Origin: Intoshia linei
Lineage: Eukaryota; Orthonectida; Rhopaluridae
NCBI GenBank assembly: GCA_001642005.1
Contig: LWCA01000250.1
Coordinates: 1 to 36,695, forward strand
DNA: 36,695 nucleotides
Direction of reading: 5' to 3'
Below are positions 9,715 through 20,617 of this stretch, piece after piece. The translations under genes and the position numbers were made by a program. Numbering within the stretch: position 1 is the stretch's first letter; every line of letters starts with the position of its first letter. The notes below the pieces were generated by a model. The model saw only the letters and a program-made list of their open reading frames with translations, made no database searches and was not told the origin of the DNA.

Positions 9715-12700
9715 ATGCTCAATTTGGAAAAATTACGTTCCATTTTACAAAAATTTCGTCTAAATTCCAAAGTGGTCTCGGCTAAGGTATGTTTGTCCAT
9801 GAAAACGTACAATAAACAATGTCTATATTTATGCAATTTATACAACAATATTTATGAAAAACGGTTTTTTGACATCGTGATTTCTATTCAAAAATACACA
9901 TGGTCTACCTGGTACGTTTTAAAATATTGCAAAATTTCAAATAAATGTGACACCCTAGTAACTAGGGTTTAGTGCACATTTAAGAGCACCCTAAAGCCCC
10001 ATGTGAATTTTTGAAAAAAAATAATAAAACTATTTAAATTATAATTAATTATCTAAAAACATTTTAATTTTCAATTTAGTCAATTATTTTTCAATTGATG
10101 AAGTCTTCAAAATTATCACATTTTATTCAAATGTATAAAAATGTACAAAAAGAAAAATACGCGTAATTTAATGATTAGCAAATTAAAATAAATGAATTAT
10201 AATTCTAGGTGTGATGAAACAATTTACATTTTAAAAATTCCATTATTTACATTGTCACATTTTAGCATTGATTTATCTTTTGATGAATTAAATCAAGACG
10301 AGGTAAATTATTAAAATCATTAATCTATCTATTAAACATATTATTTTTTCAGTTGAGTGCCATTGTAAGCCAATCCTGTACGTGGGTATAATTTTTTGGA
10401 AAATTTTATTTTATTTCATAAGAAAACAGGGGACCAATGCAGAACCGAATCTTTTATACTGAGATTTTACATTTTACGATATTTTACATCATTTTTATAA
10501 AATGCGGGCTAATTTTTTTAAATTGAGCATTTAAATTTAAAAAGAAATGTAAAAAATTTATTTGAAAAGTGAAAAATTGTTGGTAAAATTAAAAAATTTG
10601 CTAATTACTAAATGTTAATATATTTTTAGAAAGTAATATTAAACGAAATTATGAAAATGAAATTATTTCAAATGGAATTAATTTTATGTCATTTACAAAA
10701 CATTAATGAAAATAGCTCAGAAAATGTTGAAGGGTTGCGAAGTTTTGATTATAATTATGAAAATGAATATTTTTATCAAAAAATCGACGGTATATATTTT
10801 GATGTAACCGAAAAAATGGTGGATAGAAAAAATGAAAATAAAAATGATGACATTAATAAAGATGGTGAAAGCAATGATAAAAACAAAAATGATGAAAAAG
10901 ATGAAAAAAACGAATCGACAGTATGTTACAATTTAAAGTTACATTCAATGAAGACATATGCATTATTTGACGCAATAGAAAAAAAAGTCAAAACAAAAGA
11001 AAACTTGTCAGAAAATTTAGTAGTTTACGTTATATTTACTGCAGAAATAAGTAAAATTGATAATGTTGATAAATTAAAAATATATGAATCGAATGAAAAA
11101 TTAAATTATCTTTTCAATAAAGATGAATGTATGGCACGTGTATACCTGGGTAGTTTTATAATTCATCCATTCAATATTGAAGAAGGTAAAGATAACGATT
11201 TGGATGATTGTCTCCACATCATTCGACCCAAAATAAGTATCGGATTTTGTAATGATAATTTCGATGATTTTGTCAAAATTAATGTACAACACAGCATTTA
11301 CAGAGAACTAATTTCTCATATAATTTCGTGTAAGTCTTATTATACTTTTATGTAGTTCCTGTTTTATTGTTTCAATTTCTTTTTAGCATTTAAGATTGAG
11401 AAATCTTTTTATATTTCTGATACACCTGGTACAGATAAACCTACAACAGCAATTGAATCCGATAGTTCCATGTAATTCTTTTTTATTGTAATTATCAAAA
11501 AATTAATATTTGCATTACTCATTCTTAACTGATAAAGTTTAGTCTAAACTGGGAGTCGACAACCTTTTACATATCGTGGGTCATTAATGACTCATTATTA
11601 TATATCAATAAATTTACGGATTTCGTCTTTAAAAATTTACACATGATACATTTCAATTTTAATCAAACAGAAACGGTTTTAGCATATTAAACACAATAAC
11701 ATTCCGGGCGATCTAAAAATTCAGTATTAAAATGATTAAATATGGAACCAATTATAGTAGAAAATTATTAAAACGGTGTTTAAAAATATAAAAGTAAATA
11801 ATGTACATATTTAAGCAAGGGTTACCAAAATTATTATGTGGGTTACTGGTTGGCGACACCTGTTTTAAAATAATGTTTGATTGTCTATAAGAACAACTCA
11901 AAAATGGTTCTTATTAGCAGTTTATTGCATAGTACATTATATTATTTTCTAATAAACTAATTAATTAGAGATGAAGGTGAAGAGATTGAAAATAATGTAA
12001 ACCTAAAATTAAATAAAATTGAAATTTTGCCTGAAGGAGCTATATTAATTGCAGTAATATTTATAAAGTAGACATTTTATGTATTTATCTATGTTAAATA
12101 AAATTAGCTGTATAAGAATAATCTTATTTTTAAATTCTGGGACCATTAATTCTTTGAAATTTTTTGTTTTACAAAATGATTCATGAATGTCGGATGAAAC
12201 AATATTATCAACATCATAAATCTTAAAATTATAATAACAAAGTTATACTTAAGTTGATTTTAAAACTAAATTTGAAAGTGTTTGAAAATGATAAATTGCG
12301 TAGCAATGATAAAAAAACAGAAGGAATCAATTAATGAAATTGAAACTCATATTTCTGTATTTCAAATGTGTATACAATGAATTCCCACTTTTTTTTAAAA
12401 ATGTAGGATGAATATTTAATTTTAATTTTTAATTTAAAAAATGAAAAATTGGTTGATAATATATTAAAAATTTTTCTGTAGATCGACTGGAATAAACTGT
12501 ATCAGAATAATCTTTTATTTAAATTCTAGGACCATTAATTATTTCAAATGTTTTGTTTTTGTTAATGAATTTATTCCCAAAAATTTTTTTTTGAAATTTA
12601 AGTTCATGATAACGTTCATGCTTTTAAAGCTGTATATAAAATAAAGTGGCCAGAAAAAATACGTACTATCAATTTTAGTTTATTTGGTGTTGAATGTAAA

Positions 12701-15700
12701 GCCAAAACTACTTATCTATGATGAACGAAAATTTTTGGCTTAAAATTTATTCCAAATAAACTAAAAGTGATAGTACGTATTTTTCTGGCCACTTTATATA
12801 AAGTGTACATTTGTTTAAATTCTAGGAATAGTTTAGTTTTTAAAATAAGGATAATTGAGGTTTTTGACTTTAACCGACCAAATTTCTGAAAATGAAATTT
12901 GCGATAAAACCTCACCCTTAAAAAACTGTATTAGAAATTTGTATTTGTAAAACTCTACGCCTCCTATTTTCTGATATAAACGGTAACAGATAAGCAGACA
13001 TTCATTTTTAGTTAACATTTTTTGTAAATTATTTTATACCAGTTGATATGAAAATCGAGTTGATAGGATATAACATTAATTCATTATTGTGTCTTATTTT
13101 ACGCATGATCCATGCATCTATGACAGTGGAAGGGCCCTGGAGAGATAGATAGGGTTATATGGCCCGGTCTACAATCACGATGGGCCTAATATAGTAATTT
13201 AGTAATACTAATGTTGGAAAATTTGTTAAGTATGTCAAAATTATGACGACCAATGCGATTTAAAACTGTTATCCTCAGTTTTTAGGCAATAAACGATTGA
13301 TTAAACAATGTAATTTAATGTAAAGAGACGTCCCAATTCAAAAAAAATTGTATGGGTCTAAAATTTCCTTTTGGATCGGTCTACTGCTGGCTCTCCACGG
13401 CCCTGGCCAGTGGTACAGATTCAAATAATGTACGGACCCCACTTCAAAATATTTATTTTTTTTTTGACACCAAAGGAAAAATGAAATATAAAACATTTAT
13501 GAAAAAATTAAAGGTTTTTTCTCAAAAGATTAGCTAAAATTGTGTTTTTCAAAAAAATATTGGAAAAAAGAGGATATTTCCTTAAGGGTTTGCAAAATTG
13601 TAATTTTTATTTTGTGGTTTGATTAAGTCGATTTTTCTCATAAGATTTGGTAAAATCGTGTTTTTCAAAAAAATATTAAAAAAATGATTATTCCCTTAAG
13701 GGTTGGGAAAATTGCATTTTTTATTTTGTGGTTTTATTAAGTGGATTTTTCGAAACAATATCGGTAAAATTTGATTATTCCCTGATGTTTGAAATGGTAT
13801 TTTTTATTAAATTTTATTAACGGTGGAATGAAAGTGCGATTTTTTAAATAATAATGTAGATGTGGTCTTCGCTTTGAGATAAATTGCCAAAATCTGGCAA
13901 CTTTAGCATTTTTTTATATTGTATTTGAATCTCACAGACCCAGGTATATAGTTATCGACCCAAGGGTACAGGGATCTCCAATCGTGCACCACTGATGTAT
14001 GCTTAAAATCCATTTCCTTTAACTTGTAAAGTTGACTGAATTATCATTCTTCGATATTAAGCGGATCGATAAATATTAAAATTATAAGACATAATTATGT
14101 AATATATTTTTAACTATAAAAATAAAATATCACTTTAAACGTATTTAAACCCACTTTGAGCTATCCAAAATCATTGCATATCACCTATGAAAACTCCTGG
14201 TTGAAACGTAATTATATTTATAAGAGTATAATTAAATTTTTAGATTAAAATAACCCAGATTAAAAATCATGTCATAAAAGATGAAAAGATTGTACTTTGC
14301 GATTTGTCATCAAATGCTCGATATCCAAGTATAATCTCTGATAAAATTAGATTAAAAGAAAAATCTGACAAAGATTGTTCTATTCGAGTATTTGTCTATG
14401 CATTGAGCTATCCAAAATTAACGTTAGAGTTACTGGGAGAATGTGAATTAGTTTTATTCAAAAACGTAATTTTTTAAAATATCTATGTAAAGATTTTCCA
14501 GTAACTTTTAAGCAATTATGATTAATTTGTTATTTCTAAACCTTTAATAAGATTTATTTAAATTAAATTTTAAATTTTAAATTTTAAATTTTATTAATTA
14601 TCAATTTAATATTTTAGTTCAGACTAGCTTGTCTGCTCTGCCAAGACAGAGGTTTCCAGATATATTTTTTTGTTTTTATTTTAATTCAAGTAATTTAATT
14701 TGTTATATGTTTTTGACAGTTAAAGAGTTGGTTCCATGTATTTTAAGGTGGTTTGTGACATTTGAAAGTAAATTGTGACATATAAAAGTGTAATTATAGA
14801 ATTGTGCGATTCGTAGTTTTTGCTCAAACGTGTAACATACAGACAATTTTAAATTCCACATTCCATTATAATAATAGTAATTCGCAGTGTTAGAGTTATA
14901 ATGTTCTATATGCATTTTTGTCAAAAATGAGGTTTTTGATGAAAAATGTTTTAAATCATATCTTTTACATTTTTACCAAAAAAATTAAGCTTGAAAACGT
15001 ATTTTATGATATAACGAACATTTACTGGTTCAATTACTAAATCTTGACTTGATAATTACTTAAAAAATTATCAAATTCCTATTAAAAATAACTTTACAGA
15101 TTCTAAAAAGAAAGATATTAAAAGTATATTAATCAAAATGGACAATGAGTAAAAAATTTTATAATTTAAACATATAAATTGATAAAAATTAATTTTGATG
15201 ATAAAAATGTTAAATGTTAACAGTTTCTATAGAATAATGTTTTAATTGCAATTTTTTCAAATCAAATAGACAGATTGTTCTATTAATGAAATTTAAGTTC
15301 TGAAAAACCCTTATTTTTTTATTTTTATCGTACGAAACTTTTCAATATACTTTAACAAATATTAAAAAACTAAATTGTATAATTAAATTTCAACATAAAA
15401 ATTATATTTTAGGCAATATAGTACTTTTAAACTTTAAAATCGATTTATGGAAAACTATATTTATGCAGATAGAACATTATAACTCTAACACTGCGAATTA
15501 TTAATTATACATATAAAGATATTCAATAATATTTTTATATCAACAGAATAGTCTGCTGAATGATGGTCGTTATTATGTCCCAATTTATCAAAATCTACAA
15601 AGCGGTAAATCTAGCAATAAACAAGATAAAAATGATCAAATCAAATATCCTACCACATATCTATATTACTCTGTATACAAAGAAGGTTTTATAGCAAAAT

Positions 15701-18700
15701 GATTATAACACTAGTCAACAAAAATCGACTTTCAAAAATCTTTCTATTTTGTATCATTATACATATATGTAGTTTTTTCTTGGCGTCATTATGTATATTA
15801 TTTTTTTATTGGTGTACGTCAGGTACCCGAAATACAGGGTAGCAAAAATAAGGTAATATAATGAATAAATGGATATATTAGCTTTGTTTTTTTAGTGTTT
15901 ATTTAGCTATGACTGTCATATTGTTAAATATATAATTTAAATCTTATCTAAAAAAATAAAAAAAATTTGAAAACAGTTATCTGCAGTACGCACCTGAAAT
16001 AAAATAAATTTGTTGAAATCAAAATCTTTATTCACGAATCTTATCTTGTATAAAAGAAAATTTAAAAGTACTGATACAGTTTATTTCACCGAAATGGTCT
16101 ATGTCTACATCAAGCGTAATTAATGAATTAAAAACGAAATACAAAATAAAAATATTAACAATGTAAGTTTATTTTATTATTATTAACAAAAAATATTTTT
16201 GATTCATGATTTTACACCGCCATGTTTTTTAAATTTGTTTTGTGAAATCGTTGTTCATATATTCCCAATGTTTTGTCAAACCGTTATCCCTTCTCGTCCG
16301 AGAAAGCTCCGCAATTTCGTATAAATAAATTAGCATGAGAATCATCATCAAATCATATTTATATAAACACTTTGATTCATTTTCATCACTCATTTTATAA
16401 TCAGTGTCTTCCACTTCAGGTGCATATTCAAATATAAAAATATTTCCATAAATTTTCACCGTTATAAGTGAAATTTGAGATGAAAGCGTACCAGGATAAT
16501 TGCCCAGTTTAAATTTTTTTTATTCAATAACTTCGCTTGACAAAAATAGCATTCTTCTGGATGATACTTTGGTGTAGTCAAATGCGTGGTATTTCAAACA
16601 TAGGTTTTTCTTTTCTCAATGTCGTACAGCCACATAAATTTAGGCGTCAAATGTGATCTGTTACTTCAATTGAAAAATCACATTTGTAGGAGAAATATAA
16701 AAATAAAGATTAATCTTTTTTAGATAAAAATGATATAAAATTGTTTAATATTAATTTTAGATTAGTTATCTTATGCTAATTTTAATCAAATATATTTTAA
16801 AGTGTAGATAAAAGGCGATTTTAGCGAAAAAGTGTCTTATTTTATAATTACATATTATGTATATCGAATAATCTTGAAATAATGATTTTTGAATTTTAAA
16901 ATTAAGTACTATGACAAATATTATTATTTTTTAAAATAAAAAAGAATCAACTTAAAATTTTGTCTTATTCTGACGTAAGCCACAAACATGTTTAATATCA
17001 TTAGAATCGCAAAGAAAAACTACACCAAACTAAATACATATTAAGAAGAAAGATTTTTGAGTGTTGACTAGTGTAATTACATATTCGTGTTATTTATCAC
17101 ATTAGAATATCCATTAGAATCAGAATTAACTGAAGATTACAGTGCTTTATTTGACCAACAAAAAAATGCAAATGAATTGGAAAAAAAATATTTAAAAGAA
17201 ATATACGACCCCAATAAAAAAAAATTCAACTTTCATGTTCAAGAAATGGTACAATATGCGTACGCTCTAAAAAACAAAAAAGACATATTAGAGAAAGGTT
17301 TAGTTGGAAAATCAATAATATTATATTTTATATAACAGAATGCAAATCCTTCTATAAACAATTATTTGAGAAGTCATTGCTACATAAAGACCTACCTTTA
17401 ATGGAAATATCAAAAATTATATCATACAAACAAAAATATGGAATATTTACAAGAGTTGTTGATGCCTTTAACTTGCCAGGTAAATTTTTATTTATATTTT
17501 TCAGTTTATCCTACCAATATTAACTGAATTATAATAAAAAATATTAATTAAGATCAACACTTTCCAAGTTGTTATTGTCACATAAATAAAACAGAAAATA
17601 GAAATAACTTGAATCATTTTGTCTCTCAAAATCTTATATTTGAATCCTTTAAACGGTGGCCAAAATGGAACGATATGGACTCGGTAATCTTAATTCAATA
17701 TTTTTTTAACCGAATTTCCACAAACCTTCGTGGATAGGTTTTAACCTAGGATGCCGGCACCCAGGGGATGTCAAACCTTTTTTGGGAGTACCAGAAAATT
17801 TTCGAATAAAAATCATTTTACAGCTATATTTTTTAAATTTGAACCAAGTTTTAAAAATAAAGTTACATTAATGTCAAATTCTGTTTATTAATTTAACATT
17901 TTTATATATTAAATATTTTAATATGTAAATATTAAAATGTGACAAAAAAATAGAGTGATGATCATATTCGTCATATATTCACTAAAATAAATGATATTGA
18001 TAAATCGGACAAATTTTTTTTTTACTAATTTGAGTAAATTGTTGTAAGTAATTTTTAATCAAAATTGAACAATATCAAGCTCTGTGACCAATCAGGTCAC
18101 GAACCACGGATTAATTTTAAAAACGTTTACATTGAATGTAGGTTTTACATATTAATAAAGCAGTAAGTGACGCTGTACTGTTGATTCAATTTTTCAATGT
18201 AAAACATGTATATAAACCTACAGCAGAGCATAAATCACCTGGAATTCTAGTCCCTGACAAATTACAAATACGAAAATCAAATTTTTCTTGTTGGAGTGCT
18301 GTGAGCTTGATTGACAGGTTTTATTGGTAAATCCAGTCTTATTTAATAAATTTAGTAATTTTGTAAATGATGGTATATATATACTTCCATTGTTTGCTGG
18401 ACAACCGTCTAAAGAAATTTTATCCAAAATTAATTCTAACAATATTGAATCATTGCTTAAATCAGAATATGATGATGGGAATAAAGTAAATTTAAATATA
18501 TATTATACATGTAGCTTGTTATTGTAATAATAATTTTAATCAGAATTGTTATTACATTTATTTTATAATATGTTCACTTCAATACTGATCAGGGATCATA
18601 TGAATATTTTGGCTTTTTATTAATTTTTATTTATTTTAAGATTAAAATTTTTAGTTAAAATCGACAGTAACAATATCAATCAGAAATGCTTTTTTCGAAA

Positions 18701-20436
18701 CATTTGATGAAATTAATGTAGATTTTAAGGTAAATATAAATACTTATTTTTGAATATATGATGGGTAATTAAAAAATATTCAAAATATTTAACAAATATT
18801 GTATATAATAATATTGTATTACTTTTAGTAATTCGTTGTTATATGATTATCGAAATATTTGAAAAATATTGGTTGATAATATATTAAAAATTATTTTTCA
18901 CCCGGGGAATGCGTAGATTTCCGGGGTTGAAATTTTGTCTTTATATCAACTGGAATAAGCTCCATTAGAATAATCTTCTTTTTTTAATTTCGAACCGTTA
19001 ATTATTTCACATTTTTTGTTTTAATAAAATATTTTATAAAAAAAATATATGAATACTAAAATGCTTTTTTGATCGTGAAGTCGTCACTTATTCAGATTTA
19101 AATTTTTAAATTCTAGGGCTGTTTTCATTAAAAAAAGAAGGCTAATTTTGTGAAGATGTGTATACAACCAATTCCCACTTTTTAAGAAATTGTAGGATGA
19201 ATATATAATTTTAATTTTAAATGTTAATTCAAAAGTATGAAAAATTAGTTGATAATATATTAAAAGTTATTTTTTACCTAGAATTCGTGGATTTTTGTTC
19301 AAATTTTTTCTGTAGATCAACTGGAATAGGCGGTATCAGAATATTTTTTTTTAATAGATGGACGTTAATTATTTAAAATTTTTTGTTTTAATAAAATAGT
19401 TTCGAAATAAAAAAAAATTGATTACTAAAGTGCTTTTTTGACCGTGACGGCGTCATTTTGTCAGAATGCAATTTTTGTGTGTGCTTACTGGATATAACTG
19501 TTTCAGCTAAAATTTTTTTAATTTGTAGGACTTCATTTTTTAAAAAAAGCATAATCTGTGGTTTTAATCGTGAAAATGCACTTATTTGAGGGCGTCATAT
19601 ATGATAATTCTTATAATTTTAAAAACTATCTTGGAATTTATGTTTTATAAAATTGTGTGAAATTCAATTGTTAATAAAAAAGTAATTTGTGATTTTGACA
19701 ATGAAGTTGTAAGTTTCTGAGGTATAAATTTATGAATAATAAAGTGATTTTTTGACCACAAAGACTTCAATTTGTGAGATTAAAAAAATTTTCTGTATAT
19801 CAACTGGAAAAATCTGTATTAGCTGTGATTTTTTTAAATTTTAAGAATACATTCATAATGTCCTGTATTTGTTTTTTTCATTTTTGAAAATTACAATGTA
19901 ATGGATATTTGTACTTTTGGTCGTGAAGGTGTATATCTTTAAATTAAATTACTTTCTGCACCGAAAAAAATTGACTTGAAATTATTGTGTTAGAAATTTC
20001 AGAGACTGTCAGTTTCTTCAATAAATGATTATACACATTTTAACACATTTTTAACGAGTTTTACTTTTATTTAACGGTTACGTATGGACCATTGTAAATC
20101 CGGTTAATAATTACATTTTTTAGTCACGAAATGAAAAAATAATCAAAAGAATAATCTCCGAAGTAGATTATAAAAATATTACTACATTAAAACCGACCGG
20201 ACAGAAAATTTACGAATATGTAGTACGAAACTTAAACGACCAAACCAAACGACTAGGCCCAACCGGAAAAATTTACAACATTGAAAAAGATTACTACATT
20301 TCATTAATGAATCATATATTTCAAGAATATTTGGTAAATATATATAAATGTTTAAATATAATGTACCTTTAGAATAATAAAATATATCTTTATTTAGGAG
20401 GAATATCACCCGTACCAAAAGAAGAGAAAAAAATAA
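9715..20436 (+). CDS. large multi-exon C2-domain-like protein, unidentified
   Basis: Seventeen exons join in phase: 9715-9911, 10209-10302, 10353-10385, 10630-11329, 11387-11471, 11969-12053, 14244-14465, 15547-15685, 16080-16115, 17106-17297, 17339-17479, 17553-17683, 18142-18317, 18356-18485, 18655-18729, 20124-20333 and 20398-20436. The total is 2685 nt, 894 residues. I do not recognise the protein. A helical block (YSALFDQQKNANELEKKYLK) is followed by a C2-like module: FTRVVDAFNLP, then CYCHIN, FKRWPKWNDMD, LLIQFFNV and DGIYILPLFAGQP. An earlier module has similar features (IRVFVYALSYPK, LLGECELVLF, NDGRYYVPIY). Exon 4 encodes an Asn/Lys/Asp-rich linker (about 10830-10915). The C-terminus is basic (YQKKRKK). 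C2-type proteins often sit at membranes or cilia, but a role is not inferred here. Larger introns hold repeats. An upstream exon before 9715 or a split into two genes cannot be excluded. Confidence 0.65.
12100..13012. repeat. family B repeat copy in an intron of the C2 gene
   Basis: An A/T-rich block containing GGTTGATAATATATTAAAAA, CGACTGGAATAAACTGTATC and a terminal ATAAACGGTAACAGATAAGC near 12975-13000. These are all shared with copies at 18.9-19.4, 23.1-23.7 and 29.6-29.8 kb. A TA-flanked MITE (12644-12794) has inserted into it. Confidence 0.55.
12644..12794. mobile_element. TA-flanked MITE (copy 1), mariner-like
   Basis: A 151-bp element with long terminal inverted repeats: AAGTGGCCAGAAAAAATACG at the left and its near-perfect complement (CGTATTTTTCTGGCCACTT) at the right. 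The inverted match extends through 'GTACTATCA.TTTTAGTTTATTTGG'. TA dinucleotides flank both ends (12642-12643 and 12795-12796), the target duplication of Tc1/mariner elements. It is non-coding, so it would have been moved in trans. A 180-bp relative is at 30607-30786. Confidence 0.8.
13100..14243. other. intronic repeat debris with a ~115-bp tandem array
   Basis: Inside the 2.2-kb intron of the C2 gene. At 13130-13190 and 13375-13440 there are G/C-richer patches (GAAGGGCCCTGGAGAG, CCACGGCCCTGGCCAGTGG). A three-unit array at 13510-13830 is listed separately. Near 13960-13995, GGGATCTCCAATCGTGCACC resembles a hAT end. No exon seen. Confidence 0.45.
13510..13830. repeat. three-copy tandem repeat, unit about 115 bp
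   Basis: Corresponding points recur at 13521, 13637 and 13751 (steps of 116 and 114). Each unit has TTTTTCTCA.AAGATT, GTGTTTTTCAAAAAAATATT, a C(T)TTAAGGGTTGG-like core and TTTTATTTTGTGGTTTTATTAAG. The third unit is the most degraded. The same CTTAAGGGTTGGTAAAATTT core occurs at the left edge of the window beside the transposase relic, so the unit probably comes from a transposon. Confidence 0.65.
14880..15498. mobile_element. TA-flanked DNA transposon remnant, non-autonomous
   Basis: Terminal inverted repeats of about 35-40 bp: ATTCGCAGTGTTAGAGTTAT at the left (continuing AATGTTCTATATGCAT) and the complement (ATGCAGATAGAAC, then ATTATAACTCTAACACTGCG) at the right, with about two mismatches. 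TA flanks both ends (14878-14879, 15499-15500). The 540-bp interior has no long ORF. It lies in the intron between C2-gene exons 14244-14465 and 15547-15685, ending only about 48 bp before the acceptor. Confidence 0.65.
17690..18141. other. intron of the C2 gene with hAT-like end motifs
   Basis: CACCCAGGGGATGTCAAACC at about 17759-17778 and AATCAGGTCACGAACCACGG at about 18089-18108 look like diverged hAT-type termini bracketing 340 bp. The two do not form a clean inverted repeat and I could not identify a target duplication, so the element call is tentative. Confidence 0.3.
18840..20060. repeat. partial family B copies, head to tail, in the C2 gene
   Basis: The 1.39-kb intron 18730-20123 contains at least two successive partial units. 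The series GGTTGATAATATATTAAAA / TATATCAACTGGAATAAGC / GAACCGTTAATTATTTCA / TGCTTTTTTGATCGTGAAG starts at 18866. It recurs from about 19250 with variations, and a weaker echo (TATATCAACTGGAAAAATCT) is at 19797. The same series is present in reverse orientation at 23390-23640 inside LRRC43. Confidence 0.6.
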
Positions 20437-20617
20437 TTAAATAATTTTAATCTTAATTTTTATATACGAATGTATTCATTTTTTAAATTAAAAGTGTATA
20501 TTAAGTTGATATTAACTCGTCCATTTTTATTTTGTTATATAAATTACAGTATTCTTAGTTGCTTAGAATAAATAAATATATAAAATTTAGCATAATATAG
20601 CTAAAAAACTAATTATA

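Noticed and set aside
13352..13537. 61-codon ORF with a GC-richer start
   Set aside because: It runs into the 115-bp tandem array; transposon debris explains it better.
16229..16459. 76-codon minus-strand ORF inside the C2 gene intron
   Set aside because: Composition is plausible, but there are no motifs, no splice partners and no support; left out as unproven.
9715..20436. Assignment of the large C2-like gene to CFAP70
   Set aside because: A few local resemblances in the helical segment were tempting, but the C-terminal TPR array of CFAP70 is absent and a C2-like module lies there instead.
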